48,988 bases of DNA from Deltaproteobacteria bacterium (GCA_024279915.1 JAJRRB010000074.1:1-48988), one strand, 5' to 3'. Shown: positions 34,603-44,025, counted from the stretch's first letter. The notes: generated by a model from the letters alone, not told the origin. Translations and numbers: made by a program.

Positions 34603-35349
34603 ATGGCCGGACATAGTAAATGGGCCAACATCAAGCATCGCAAAGGCGCTCAGGACGCGAAGCGTGGCAAGGTTTTCACCAAGGTCATTAAAGAACTGAC
34701 AGTTGCTGCCCGTATCGGTGGTGGCGACCCAAACGCCAACCCACGGTTACGCACGGCTATCGACAAGGCCAAACAGGTCAACATGCCGAAAGACAACGTG
34801 GATCGCGCTATTAAAAAAGGCACCGGTGATCTGGATGGCGTCAATTATGAAGAAGGTTTATTTGAAGGGTACGGCCCTGGTGGTGTCGCCTTGATTGTTG
34901 AATTTCTTACCGACAACCGAACCCGCACCGTAGCAGATGTGCGCCACATTTTTAGTAAACTTGGCGGCAATCTTGGTGTCAGTGGTTCTGTTGCCTTTCT
35001 CTTCGACCGCAAAGGTCTGATCTCATTTTCAGCAGAAAATGATTTCGACCAGATCTTTGAGATAGCTCTGGAAGCAGGCGCCGAGGATGTCAAAGATGAA
35101 GGAGATGTCTACGAAGTCATCACTGAACCTGCTGATTTCATTGAAGTCCGAGACGCTATGGCAACAGCCAACCTTCAGTGGGAAACGGCTGAAACCTGTA
35201 TGATCCCGCAAAACCAGGTACAACTCGAAGGTAAGTCAGCGGAAACCATGCTGAAATTGATGGACGCCCTCGAAGATAACGATGACGTGCAGAATGTTTT
35301 CGCCAACTTTGATATCAGCGAAGAAGAACTAGCTAAGATCATGGGCTGA
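34603..35349 (+). CDS. yebC: YebC/PmpR-family regulatory/translation-associated protein
   Basis: A 248-residue protein starting [20 protein letters not shown], the unmistakable YebC N-terminus, with [14 protein letters not shown] and [10 protein letters not shown]-like sequences following ([13 protein letters not shown]). YebC proteins act as transcription regulators or ribosome-associated translation factors; its position beside ruvC is common across proteobacteria. AAGGAG stands before the ATG. First gene of a yebC-ruvC-ruvA-ruvB run. Confidence 0.96.
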   Translation: MAGHSKWANIKHRKGAQDAKRGKVFTKVIKELTVAARIGGGDPNANPRLRTAIDKAKQVNMPKDNVDRAIKKGTGDLDGVNYEEGLFEGYGPGGVALIVEFLTDNRTRTVADVRHIFSKLGGNLGVSGSVAFLFDRKGLISFSAENDFDQIFEIALEAGAEDVKDEGDVYEVITEPADFIEVRDAMATANLQWETAETCMIPQNQVQLEGKSAETMLKLMDALEDNDDVQNVFANFDISEEELAKIMG

Positions 35350-35375
35350 TCACCCATAATTAACATTGAATATAA

Positions 35376-35876
35376 ATGCGAATTCTAGGCATTGACCCAG
35401 GCACCCGGATTACCGGCTACGGCATTATTGATGTCGAAGGTAATCGATTGCGCCATGTCGATAACGGTATTATTAAAACACGCAGCAGTGATGTCCTGCC
35501 ACTCAGGCTGAAAGTCATTTACGACGGTCTGACAGCAGTTCTCAAAAAATATTCACCTGAATCTGTTGCCGTTGAACAGGTGTTCATGGCAAAGAACCCG
35601 CGAGCAGCGTTAACTCTTGGCCATGCTCGCGGCACAGCAGTTCTTGCAGCCGTTAACCTTGATCTGGAAGTTCTTGAATATTCGGCCCTACAGGTAAAGA
35701 GTGCTGTGGTCGGTTATGGACATGCCAGCAAACAGCAGGTCCAACAGATGGTCAAGGCGCTTTTAAACCTTCCTGAAGTTGCCCAAGAGGATGCTTCGGA
35801 TGCCTTGGCTGTTGCCATCTGCCATGCTAACAGCCGCACACTGAAACAGGCTGTCAATAGCTCTATCCGTCGTTAA
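35376..35876 (+). CDS. ruvC: Holliday junction resolvase RuvC
   Basis: A 166-residue resolvase with the catalytic acids visible: D7 in [15 protein letters not shown]67 in VAVEQVF, and a pair near D141/D144 in [10 protein letters not shown]. It cuts four-way junctions unwound by RuvAB. There is no strong ribosome site, and a 26-base gap to yebC suggests coupling. Confidence 0.96.
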   Translation: MRILGIDPGTRITGYGIIDVEGNRLRHVDNGIIKTRSSDVLPLRLKVIYDGLTAVLKKYSPESVAVEQVFMAKNPRAALTLGHARGTAVLAAVNLDLEVLEYSALQVKSAVVGYGHASKQQVQQMVKALLNLPEVAQEDASDALAVAICHANSRTLKQAVNSSIRR

Positions 35877-35933
35877 CTTACGAATAATGACACACAACCA
35901 AAACCTATCTGCTGTTAAAGAGAGTATTTCCTG

Positions 35934-36536
35934 ATGATCGCCCTGATTCGCGGCAAATTAGCTTATAAATCGAGCAATCATGTCATTATTGATGTCGGCG
36001 GCGTCGGCTATCGGCTATTCATTTCATTATCAACCTTCTATTCTCTCCCGGATACCGGCGATATCAGCCTTTTTACGCATACCCATGTCCGTGAGGACGC
36101 TCTGCTGCTCTATGGTTTTCTGAGCATGGAAGAGCAAGAGCTGTTTGTCACCCTGATCGGAATTTCCGGCATCGGCCCAAAAGTGGCAATCAACATCCTT
36201 TCGCACATACCGGCAGGAGACCTCAAGAGAGCGATTGTTACAGGTGATGTAAAGCGTCTCACCGGACTGCCAGGCATTGGCAAGAAAACCGCTGAACGGC
36301 TTGTCCTTGAGCTGAAAGATAAAATCGGACCCATTGATGATCTCCCGGATTCGCTTGATTCAGCAACAGCAACCGGCACATCGGCAGAGGCTTTGGTTAA
36401 CGATGTTCTTTCCGCGCTGGTCAATCTAGGTTACAAAGAGAATCATGCCCGTAAAGTTGTGGAGAGCATGGAACTGGTACCGGATTTGACGATGGAAGAA
36501 GCCCTTAAAGGAGCACTGAAAATCCTGGTTCGCTGA
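35934..36536 (+). CDS. ruvA: Holliday junction DNA-binding protein RuvA
   Basis: A 200-residue protein with the OB-fold N-terminus (MIALIRGKLAYKSSNHVIID), two helix-hairpin-helix motifs (LIGISGIGPKVAINIL near residues 73-88 and LTGLPGIGKKTAERL near 108-122), and the flexible C-terminal domain III that contacts RuvB. Standard length and order in the ruv operon. Confidence 0.96.
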   Translation: MIALIRGKLAYKSSNHVIIDVGGVGYRLFISLSTFYSLPDTGDISLFTHTHVREDALLLYGFLSMEEQELFVTLIGISGIGPKVAINILSHIPAGDLKRAIVTGDVKRLTGLPGIGKKTAERLVLELKDKIGPIDDLPDSLDSATATGTSAEALVNDVLSALVNLGYKENHARKVVESMELVPDLTMEEALKGALKILVR

Positions 36537-36555
36537 TTTTCAGTTTTGATCTCTT

Positions 36556-37584
36556 ATGGAAGACCGCTTGATTACAGCTGAAGACACTGGTGATGACAGC
36601 TCCTTCGACCTGTCGCTACGACCGAAGATCCTCACGGAGTACGTAGGGCAAAACAAGGTGAAGGAGAATCTCAAGGTCTTTATCAGCGCGGCTCGCGGTC
36701 GTGGTGAATCGCTTGACCATGTTCTCTTCTACGGGCCACCGGGCCTTGGCAAAACCACCCTTGCGTATATTATTGCAGCAGAAATGGGGGTTAACATCAG
36801 GAGCACATCAGGTCCTGTGATAGAGAAGCCAGGTGACCTGGCTGCAGTTTTGACCAACCTGGAACCGGGTGACGTCCTGTTTATTGACGAAATTCACCGC
36901 CTCTCGCCTGTGGTTGAGGAGATTCTCTACCCGGCAATGGAAGATTACCAACTCGACATCATGATCGGTCAGGGCCCTTCGGCGCGTACTATCAAACTAG
37001 ACATCCCTCCCTTTACTTTGGTCGGTGCAACGACCCGCGCCGGGCTGCTCTCTTCACCATTACGGGACCGTTTTGGTATCCTGAATCGACTGGAATTCTA
37101 CACCCACAATGAACTGGCGACGATCACTACACGTAGCGCAGGTATATTGGGAGTTGCCATAGAGGCTTCCGGTGCCGACGAAATTGCCCGCCGTAGTCGC
37201 GGTACACCACGTATTGCTAACCGCCTGCTACGCCGGGTCAGAGATTTTGCCGAGATCGATGGTGACGGTTCTATCTCTCAGGACATGGCTGATCAGGCCT
37301 TGATTCGCCTGGAAGTTGATCAACGTGGATTTGACCTGATGGACAGGCTTTTATTGGAAACCATTATCGACAAATTCAGTGGTGGACCGGTTGGCCTCGA
37401 CACCTTGGCTGCATCTATCGGTGAAGAGAAAGATACGATCGAGGACGTCATTGAGCCATACCTGCTGCAACAGGGATTCATCAATCGAACTCCCCGTGGC
37501 CGGGTTGCAACTCATCAGGCCTACACACACCTGGGACGTACTCCCGGAGCAGCCTCTCCTCCGTTGAAAACTCTTTTTACTTAA
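36556..37584 (+). CDS. ruvB: Holliday junction branch-migration ATPase RuvB
   Basis: A 342-residue AAA+ helicase. Walker [12 protein letters not shown] near residue 58, Walker [10 protein letters not shown], sensor GATTRAG and the arginine finger in PLRDRFG are all intact, followed by the winged-helix C-terminus ([15 protein letters not shown]). It motors RuvA-bound junctions. No clear Shine-Dalgarno was seen, and the ATG lies 19 bases after ruvA. Confidence 0.97.
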   Translation: MEDRLITAEDTGDDSSFDLSLRPKILTEYVGQNKVKENLKVFISAARGRGESLDHVLFYGPPGLGKTTLAYIIAAEMGVNIRSTSGPVIEKPGDLAAVLTNLEPGDVLFIDEIHRLSPVVEEILYPAMEDYQLDIMIGQGPSARTIKLDIPPFTLVGATTRAGLLSSPLRDRFGILNRLEFYTHNELATITTRSAGILGVAIEASGADEIARRSRGTPRIANRLLRRVRDFAEIDGDGSISQDMADQALIRLEVDQRGFDLMDRLLLETIIDKFSGGPVGLDTLAASIGEEKDTIEDVIEPYLLQQGFINRTPRGRVATHQAYTHLGRTPGAASPPLKTLFT

Positions 37585-37629
37585 TAAACACTGATTACGT
37601 AAAAAGACACGATGAAAATTGAATTTTCT

Positions 37630-37736
37630 TTGTCACAGGAACAAATCTTGTGATAGCTTGAGTTTGTGGGGGGTGATTCAAGCAACTTAGCCCTGCTAAC
37701 ACGCCCCGAGGGCCGTCATGGTGACGGCCCTTTCCC
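37630..37736 (+). ncRNA. Candidate structured small RNA or leader with intrinsic terminator
   Basis: After ruvB, TTGTCA (37630) and GATAGC (37652) could form a promoter with 16-base spacing. The next 70 bases fold well: GGGGGGTG (37668-37675) pairs with CACGCCCC (37700-37707) at 7 of 8 positions; inside, TTAGC-CCT-GCTAA (37687-37699) makes a perfect hairpin; then GGGCCGTCA-TGG-TGACGGCCC (37710-37730) is a perfect nine-base stem followed by TTT. A small RNA of about 70 bases, or a regulatory leader of the next gene, is plausible. It matched no riboswitch class I know. It could also be only the ruvB terminator. Confidence 0.5.
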
Positions 37737-37803
37737 TTATTACAACACCAAAGTTCATATCTATCCGGAAGATCGAGGAGGGTATGGAATCACGCTAAAG
37801 CTT

Positions 37804-40122
37804 ATGGACCCTACCCTGCTGCAACAGTTTCGTCAGCAATTGGCAGCCTGGATTGAAACGCGTCTTGAGTCGCAGCGTTTACCTTTTCAGCGTTTGGAGA
37901 TTTGCCCTGAGATCCTGACTGATCTAGGGTGCCTCGCTCCAGATCTGGTCCTCTGGATAAACCGTGACAGCCAGTTAGCTGGGAGTATGATCCTGTTGCC
38001 GGATGTCGTCGATGATCGAGCTCTCGCCGAAGGAGTTTCTCTAAGTGAAGCCTTAGGTCTCGGCCACTTTACAATTTGGGCGGCACACGAAGTCTCAATC
38101 TGGCTGGTCGTGTCAGGAGAATCAAAACAGCTACATTCTTTTCCTCTGCCTCCAGCAGACCGGATTACCCCAGATGATTTTCAACGCACCCTTGACAAAC
38201 TTCTTGATCGGCTGAAAATTGTTTCGGTAACCAGCGCTCCTCCTGCGATAGAGTATTCAATCTATTATTTTGCAAATTTTTGTCTGCGCAACCTCCAGGA
38301 GTTAACGCCAGGGTTAACGATAAGCACCCGTATGTCTGCAGGAGAATCAGCCGCAGATGCGTGGGTTGAGAACGCCCCAAGGGAAAAAGCCTGGATGAGC
38401 TTATGGCGAATGCTTTTCCTGCTCTGGCATGGGCGTCTGCCACCAGGATTGCAACCAGAGAGACTTGAGCTTGCTCTTCGTTACGCCTTGTCTGATCTGA
38501 CCAAAGGCCAACTCTCATGGCTTGAGATACAGGACAACGAGCCCCCTCTCCCAGAAGAAGTTGCTGTTCGCTTGCATCAGTTAGCCGGCAGACTCAGACA
38601 ACTCGGCTGGCCACACAACAATGAACAGGCACAAAAGCTGGTCTGTCTTTTACTGAATGATGCCGCTCATCGTTACGGGCTGGAGGCACCTCTACTGCCC
38701 TGGAACACAGATGAGGTGCAGCTGTATGTTGCTTGTCAGCCACCTCAGTCAGCAAGCTGCTGCTCTTTGATCGCTCCACGGGCGTACCTCGCCGGATGGA
38801 CCTTTAAAACGGTCTTGGGAGAACAATCTGAGAACAGCATCTACGCTGAGACTTTGCTTGCATTGAGCTCTGGGCGACATCTAACCAGCGCCGTTGCGAT
38901 GTTTCAGGGGACGCAACCTTTGAGCCGTAAAGAACGCGACGACCGCTTGATCTTTTTACGCCAGGTCTGGCCCAGTCGACGCTTCGATCTGCCCCGTAAT
39001 GCTCCTGCCTGGCTATGGGATGCGCTTTACCTCGCAGGTCTGATATCTGAAGAACTCTCTTTAATTTTGCCACATGACTGGCATCGTGTTCCAGGCATTC
39101 AGAGCCTCTGGGACACCCTCGCTGAGCGCTATCAACTCACTGAGTTAGCTGAAAGTGGCTCAGGGATACAATCACTGCACTTTGTCCAGGCAGCAACGAA
39201 GACAACGTCCGTTCGGGTACACAGGAAAGACCTCACCACCGACATCCCTCTGGAGTTATTGACCAAACAGAAACCAGGAACGACGCAAGTCTGGTTGAAA
39301 GCAAGTAAGCAGGTCGTGGATTTACTGCACAGCCAAACAATGGCAGCGGGCACAGCTCATTGGCAAGAGGAGTCGCAGAGACAGAGTTGGGGGCTCTTTC
39401 TTTTTCTTCACACCCGCCTCGGGAGATACCTCTGGGGACTTTGTAGTAACCAGGCCTCCCTACCGGAGTTTAACGCGATAAACGATGCGATTATGACTTT
39501 TGGCGTACCGCTCCCAAACGAAAGCATACTCGCAGATCTGAGCATTATCGGCTCTCCTGAGACACAAATGATCCCGGCACCAGAGCTTCTGGAGCGAGAG
39601 TTCACCGACATCTTTGGCCCAATTCCTCCTCTGCCCGAAAGCTCAGTTCACATCGTCTCTAAAACCCCAAAGGTTAGGCGCAGAAGCAGGACGTCCTCTG
39701 AACAGATTGCAGCCAAAGTTTTTCAGGACGGCATTCCACGCTTTCCAGAACACTACACGATGCACCTTTACCGACCAGAGCTCACTCACTACGAACTCTG
39801 CGGCCCTCTAGAGATCACCGAAGAGTTTTTTGAACGGATATCGTTACAAACCATTGGCTTGGAGCATGTTATCGAAGTCACTGGCAGGACTGTCGCTGAA
39901 GCGCTTCTGCTTGCCTCCTATACAGGGGAAGCCAAGGTTTCATTGCCAGAAGACGAGAGTCTCCTTGCAGGACTGGTTCAAAACTACAGATCTGATCTGG
40001 AGCGGCTTTGGGACAATCTGGTCAGAGAATGTCGTCGTTTTGAACCACACCGCCAGAGAGCGATCAAACTGGCCAGGAAGATCTGGCAGCAGCAAGGTCT
40101 GCCCCCCGAACGCGCTCACTGA
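37804..40122 (+). CDS. Unrecognised 772-residue protein with possible nuclease-like N-terminus
   Basis: A large soluble protein without signal peptide or TM segments. Residues about 25-130 have a pattern weakly like a PD-(D/E)xK fold: GCLAPDLVLWINRDSQ, then a hydrophobic strand and GLGHFTIWAAHEVSIWLV, but the expected D/E-x-K is not evident. The rest is Trp- and Leu-rich with no known motif; a basic linker (KVRRRSRTSSEQ, near 640) and a charged C-terminal helix follow. ATG 37804 is used because the longer frame would begin before the terminator at 37710, but no strong Shine-Dalgarno supports it. Its place behind ruvB hints at DNA processing, which is only inference. Confidence 0.7.
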   Translation: MDPTLLQQFRQQLAAWIETRLESQRLPFQRLEICPEILTDLGCLAPDLVLWINRDSQLAGSMILLPDVVDDRALAEGVSLSEALGLGHFTIWAAHEVSIWLVVSGESKQLHSFPLPPADRITPDDFQRTLDKLLDRLKIVSVTSAPPAIEYSIYYFANFCLRNLQELTPGLTISTRMSAGESAADAWVENAPREKAWMSLWRMLFLLWHGRLPPGLQPERLELALRYALSDLTKGQLSWLEIQDNEPPLPEEVAVRLHQLAGRLRQLGWPHNNEQAQKLVCLLLNDAAHRYGLEAPLLPWNTDEVQLYVACQPPQSASCCSLIAPRAYLAGWTFKTVLGEQSENSIYAETLLALSSGRHLTSAVAMFQGTQPLSRKERDDRLIFLRQVWPSRRFDLPRNAPAWLWDALYLAGLISEELSLILPHDWHRVPGIQSLWDTLAERYQLTELAESGSGIQSLHFVQAATKTTSVRVHRKDLTTDIPLELLTKQKPGTTQVWLKASKQVVDLLHSQTMAAGTAHWQEESQRQSWGLFLFLHTRLGRYLWGLCSNQASLPEFNAINDAIMTFGVPLPNESILADLSIIGSPETQMIPAPELLEREFTDIFGPIPPLPESSVHIVSKTPKVRRRSRTSSEQIAAKVFQDGIPRFPEHYTMHLYRPELTHYELCGPLEITEEFFERISLQTIGLEHVIEVTGRTVAEALLLASYTGEAKVSLPEDESLLAGLVQNYRSDLERLWDNLVRECRRFEPHRQRAIKLARKIWQQQGLPPERAH

Positions 40123-40240
40123 ATCGGATAAACGTTCATCACCTCATTACCCGTCTGACATGCAAGGGCTTAGTTCTCTGGCCTTTTTATACAAACCATA
40201 TTAGTATGCAATGATTACTGGTTGAAAAAGGCTTAATCTC

Positions 40241-40780
40241 ATGAATGTTCTACTACATATGTGTTGTGCTAACTGTGCCATCTACCCAATCCGGGTTTTG
40301 CGCGAATCTAATCATTCGGTTGTTGGCTATTTCTTCAACCACAACATCCATCCTTACCAGGAGTATCGTAAACGCCTGCAAGCCGTTGAAGAATATGCTG
40401 CGGCAAGTGACCTTGAGGTCATATACAAAGACGAGTACCTGCTCGAAGATTTTCTGGCACAAGTAGCAACAGAGCCGGAAAACCGCTGCGCCTATTGTTA
40501 TCAATCGCGTCTCAAACAGGCGACAGAATATGCGGCTGTTTCCGGATTCGACGCTTTCAGCACAAGCCTGCTCTATTCTCGCTATCAGAATCATGAACTG
40601 ATCCAGAAGATGGGTGAGGAACTTGGCCAGCATTACGGTATTGAATTTCTCTACGAAGACTATCGAACCGGATGGCAAGAAGGAATCAAAGCCTCCAAAG
40701 CCATGGGCCTCTACCGACAGCAATACTGTGGATGTATTTATTCAGAAAAAGATAGGTACCACCCCAGAAATCACAACTGA
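40241..40780 (+). CDS. queH: Epoxyqueuosine reductase QueH
   Basis: A 179-residue QueH (DUF208), which reduces epoxyqueuosine to queuosine in tRNA and replaces the cobalamin-dependent QueG. The cluster-binding cysteines are visible: MCCANCAIYP at the start, CAYCYQSRL in the middle, YCGCIYS at the end; FNHNIHPYQEY is a family signature. AAGG stands nine bases before the ATG. It relates functionally to the QTMAN-like transferase at 18021. Precedes the patatin gene on the same strand. Confidence 0.93.
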   Translation: MNVLLHMCCANCAIYPIRVLRESNHSVVGYFFNHNIHPYQEYRKRLQAVEEYAAASDLEVIYKDEYLLEDFLAQVATEPENRCAYCYQSRLKQATEYAAVSGFDAFSTSLLYSRYQNHELIQKMGEELGQHYGIEFLYEDYRTGWQEGIKASKAMGLYRQQYCGCIYSEKDRYHPRNHN

Positions 40781-40861
40781 TTAGCAACGGACTGTTCTTT
40801 ACACTTGGCATCTTCAGCAGCCAATTCAGTGACAGCCAACCGGCTGCTAGAAGGCTGTCCT

Positions 40862-41806
40862 ATGCATAACAAACATAGATTAGGTCTTGCCCTTGGCAGC
40901 GGCGCTGCCAGAGGCCTTGCCCACATCGGCGTTCTCAAGGTTCTCGAAGAAGCCAACATCCCAATTGACATTATCACCGGAACTTCCATAGGAGCCTTGA
41001 TCGGTGCCATGTATGCATCCGGAGTTCCAGTAGTACAAATGGAACAGGTTGCACTGGAAATCGACTGGCGAAGTATGGCCAAGCTGCTCGACCCGGTTAT
41101 ACCGATATCAGGACTGACCGACGGCAAAAAACTTGTCGCATTCATGGCAGAGTTACTACCGGCTAGAGAATTCAAGGATCTGCGCCAACCACTGGCGGTT
41201 ACAGCGACCGATATCAATACTGGCGAAGCCATTATTATCAAGCAGGGCGATCTGCTTGAGGCGCTTCGTGCCAGTTTGGCCTTCCCTGGTATTTTTCCGC
41301 CAGTCCGCTTTGGACAACGTTTTTTGGTCGATGGAGGCCTCTGCAAACCGCTGCCCACCGATGTTGCACGCCACCTTGGAGCTGAAAAGGTTGTTGGTGT
41401 CTGCACTATTCCCGCTGTCATCAAGAAACCCCCGGAGACTTTCCTGCCGAGCATTCATGGCCACTCCAAAACTATCAAGCGCTGGCGTGATTTTTTCAGT
41501 GCCAGCAGAATAGAGCAGGCGTTTCGCTCCGTCTTGGGCCATGAGATAGAAGAAACAAATGACGATGCACAGGAGCATCAGAAAACTCCCAACATTTTCC
41601 GTGTCTGCGCACAGAGTGTTGCTATCATGGAAAATGTTATTAACGAACTGCACCTGAATCAAAACCCGCACGATCTGATTCTCAGACCAGAACTAGACGG
41701 AATTACCCTGCTCGAGTTTCATCGCGCAGAAGAAATCATCGCAGCAGGAGAAGCTTCTGCAAGAGCCGCATTGCCCAAGCTCAAATATCTTCTCAATACA
41801 GCTTGA
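40862..41806 (+). CDS. Patatin-like phospholipase (RssA-type)
   Basis: A 314-residue lipid acyl hydrolase. The oxyanion loop GSGAARGLAHIGV (residues 12-24), nucleophile S42 in GTSIGALIG and the catalytic Asp in VDGGLCKPLP make the family clear. The C-terminal region is family-typical but not functionally defined. ATG at 40862 has GAAGG at good spacing and matches the family start; a frame from 40805 adds an unlikely tail. Membrane lipid turnover is expected. Confidence 0.88.
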   Translation: MHNKHRLGLALGSGAARGLAHIGVLKVLEEANIPIDIITGTSIGALIGAMYASGVPVVQMEQVALEIDWRSMAKLLDPVIPISGLTDGKKLVAFMAELLPAREFKDLRQPLAVTATDINTGEAIIIKQGDLLEALRASLAFPGIFPPVRFGQRFLVDGGLCKPLPTDVARHLGAEKVVGVCTIPAVIKKPPETFLPSIHGHSKTIKRWRDFFSASRIEQAFRSVLGHEIEETNDDAQEHQKTPNIFRVCAQSVAIMENVINELHLNQNPHDLILRPELDGITLLEFHRAEEIIAAGEASARAALPKLKYLLNTA

Positions 41807-41830
41807 AAGGCCCCTATGCTCTGCTAACAT
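41803..41830 (+). promoter_or_regulatory. Probable promoter of the phasin-like gene
   Basis: TTGAAA (41803-41808) and TAACAT (41825-41830) are separated by 16 bases, with TGC directly before the second box (extended -10). It overlaps the end of the patatin gene and lies 60 bases before the phasin-like start. Confidence 0.5.
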
Positions 41831-41894
41831 GTTGATATAATTATTTCATTTCGGCCGATAAACTCTAGGTTAAACCTTAACTAAGGAGGCAATC

Positions 41895-42137
41895 ATGATT
41901 GAGCTGCTGGAGAAAACTGTATTGACCGCCGTTGGAGCGATGACCCTCACACAGAAAAAAGCGGAGGAGTTACTGCACGAAATGCGCGGAAAGCTGAACT
42001 TGAGCGAAGAGGAAGGTAAAGCATTTTTAAAAAAGATCCAGGAGGCAGCTGTCCAGAGCCAGGAAAAGTTGCAGGAACAGGCTCAGGAAGAGGTTAAAAA
42101 AGCTTGTGAGCGTATGGGAGTGGTTACTACCGATTAA
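41895..42137 (+). CDS. Phasin-like small protein, shortened by a stop codon
   Basis: An 80-residue protein of the polyhydroxyalkanoate-phasin/regulator type: helical, starts MIELLEKTVLTAVGAMTLTQKKAEELL, and continues with LSEEEGKAFLKKIQEAA, a strongly amphipathic pattern. The ribosome site AAGGAGG is optimal. The stop TAA at 42135 is followed, in the same frame, by 16 codons (FNKLKKKVAQLEKKLK) and TAG. Those residues are a natural coiled-coil end of such proteins, so the open frame probably once continued. Binds hydrophobic granules or membranes by analogy. Confidence 0.75.
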   Translation: MIELLEKTVLTAVGAMTLTQKKAEELLHEMRGKLNLSEEEGKAFLKKIQEAAVQSQEKLQEQAQEEVKKACERMGVVTTD

Positions 42138-42188
42138 TTTAACAAACTGAAGAAGAAAGTCGCCCAACTGGAAAAAAAGCTGAAATAG
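42138..42188 (+). pseudogene. Former C-terminal tail of the phasin-like gene
   Basis: In frame with the upstream gene, codons 42138-42185 read FNKLKKKVAQLEKKLK and end at TAG 42186. The basic heptad-like pattern is typical of this family's C-terminal coiled coil. One base change in the TAA codon, for example to GAA, would restore the full 97-residue protein. Confidence 0.65.
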
Positions 42189-42217
42189 ACAGCCCTTGAA
42201 GTAATTCGGACATCACT

Positions 42218-43909
42218 ATGCTGCCAATCCTCCGCATCAACCGAAATATCCGTACTATCCTCCGTTACAGAACCATTCTCGGAGTTCTGATCAAGTATGG
42301 TTTCGGTCATTTCGTCGAACAACTCAACATCGACTACTATCTTGAGCTAGGCAAGCGGATCGTCACGTTTAGCAAGAGGCCCAAAGAGTTAGAACGTCTT
42401 AGTCAACAACAACGACTACGGATGGCGATGGAAGAACTCGGGCCAACCTTTATTAAACTCGGTCAGCTACTCTCAACTCGACCCGCCGTTTTAGGCAAAG
42501 AGTACATCCATGAATTCAGCAAACTACAAGACGAGATTCCTTCCGTTTCACTGGAAGAAATCACTGCTCAAATCCAGCGGGGATTAGGTTCTCCTGCTGA
42601 AGAGCTTTTCGCAGAGTTTTCCAATGAACCAATCGCTGCAGCCAGTATTGCTCAGGTCCATCGTGGCAAGCTGAAGAGCGGCGAAGAAGTCGTTTTTAAA
42701 ATTCGACGACCAGGCATTGTCAAAATTGTTGAAACCGGTATCGACGTTCTGATGGGACTTGCCTATCTAATTGAACAGCATGTCCCGACAATCGCTTTTT
42801 ACAATCCGGTCGGGCTGGTCAAGGAATTCCGCCGCAACATCATGCGGGAGATGAACTTCACCCGTGAGGGGCGTACCGTTGATCGGTTCGCTACCAATTT
42901 GGCTGACAGCGAAACCGTCTATATTCCAAAAATTTTCTGGGCTTACACTGGCGACATTGTCCTGACTATGGAGTATGTTCCGGGCATCAAAATTTCAGAC
43001 TTGGAAGAACTTACGGCGCAAGGCTACAATCTTAAAGAAATTGCCCGTCGTGGTGCAGATTCCTTCCTCAAGCAAGTCCTGGACTATGGTCTTTTTCACG
43101 CAGACCCGCATCCTGGCAATATTTTCATCCTCCCTGACCAAGTCATATGCATGCTCGATTACGGCATGGTTGGTCATCTCGGACAAGACCTTAAAGACCA
43201 GTTGATCGATCTTTTGCAAGCCCTGCTTAATAGAGACGTGGACAGCATTATTTCTCAGTTGCTTTACTCTGGAGAGTTGGCAGACAACTTTGATCTGAAG
43301 AACCTGAGACGAGACCTGCACGATTTTATCGATGACTACTACGATATCGTGCTACAGGACATCAAGGTCGGTAAACTCCTCTCGGAATTCATTGAGATTC
43401 TAACTCATTATCGAATTCACTTCCCTCCTGACTTCATGACGCTGGCCAAGGCTTTGATTATTATGGAAGGCGTCGGGCTTCAGTTAGACCCCGACTTCAA
43501 TATGGTTGCGCACATGCGGCCCTATGTAAACAAACTGGTCTTTGAACGTTACAACCCAAAAAACATGGCCGCACAAGCAGGCCGTATTGCCCAGTCATAC
43601 TCATCGCTAGCCAAAAGCCTGCCTGATGACATCAAGGAATTCCTCAATCGGATAAATCGCAACCAGTTCAAAATCGATCTTGAGCACCGGGGCATGGAAA
43701 AACTAGCTACAGACCTGGACCGCTCCAGCAACCGAGTCTCATTTGCGGTTGTCATCGGTTCATTGATTGTAGGTTCTTCACTCGTCATGCAAATCGACAA
43801 GGGCCCCATGATTTGCGGTTTCCCAGTACTTGGTTTGCTGGGATATTCAATTGCTGGCCTACTCGGCCTGTGGCTGGCAGTAGGCATCCTGCGATCAGGC
43901 CGGCTGTAA
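42218..43909 (+). CDS. UbiB/ABC1 (AarF) family atypical kinase
   Basis: A 563-residue member of the UbiB/COQ8 protein-kinase-like family. The K-x-G-Q motif (FIKLGQLLSTRPAVL, near residues 78-92), the alanine-rich AAASIAQVHRG loop, the catalytic FHADPHPGNIF and LDYGMVG are all in place. Two C-terminal TM helices (about residues 505-560) anchor it. Members support ubiquinone or menaquinone synthesis and lipid homeostasis. In this likely menaquinone-using anaerobe the exact role is unknown. No strong ribosome site is visible. Confidence 0.93.
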   Translation: MLPILRINRNIRTILRYRTILGVLIKYGFGHFVEQLNIDYYLELGKRIVTFSKRPKELERLSQQQRLRMAMEELGPTFIKLGQLLSTRPAVLGKEYIHEFSKLQDEIPSVSLEEITAQIQRGLGSPAEELFAEFSNEPIAAASIAQVHRGKLKSGEEVVFKIRRPGIVKIVETGIDVLMGLAYLIEQHVPTIAFYNPVGLVKEFRRNIMREMNFTREGRTVDRFATNLADSETVYIPKIFWAYTGDIVLTMEYVPGIKISDLEELTAQGYNLKEIARRGADSFLKQVLDYGLFHADPHPGNIFILPDQVICMLDYGMVGHLGQDLKDQLIDLLQALLNRDVDSIISQLLYSGELADNFDLKNLRRDLHDFIDDYYDIVLQDIKVGKLLSEFIEILTHYRIHFPPDFMTLAKALIIMEGVGLQLDPDFNMVAHMRPYVNKLVFERYNPKNMAAQAGRIAQSYSSLAKSLPDDIKEFLNRINRNQFKIDLEHRGMEKLATDLDRSSNRVSFAVVIGSLIVGSSLVMQIDKGPMICGFPVLGLLGYSIAGLLGLWLAVGILRSGRL

Positions 43910-43937
43910 AAAGGAGTGTGTCCTAAATACCACGTTC

Positions 43938-44014
43938 GTTGCAACAATAGGACCTCAGAGCTCTAACACAAGAGTCGTCTCTCGATTTTTAGCCATGATT
44001 ACAGTAGGTTGCAA
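43938..44014 (+). promoter_or_regulatory. Possible upstream activator sites for sigma-54 promoter
   Basis: GTTGCAA occurs twice, as the palindrome GTTGCAAC at 43938-43945 and as GTTGCAA at 44008-44014, about 100 and 30 bases before the -24 element. Enhancer sites of NtrC-family activators are often short palindromes at such distances. Their use is inference. Confidence 0.35.
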
Positions 44015-44025
44015 ATACAAGTCAT

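Noticed and set aside
40771-41454. 227-codon minus-strand frame
   Set aside because: Antisense to the patatin gene, with low-complexity composition and no family motif.
43549-43947. 132-codon minus-strand frame
   Set aside because: Antisense to the C-terminal part of the UbiB-like gene.
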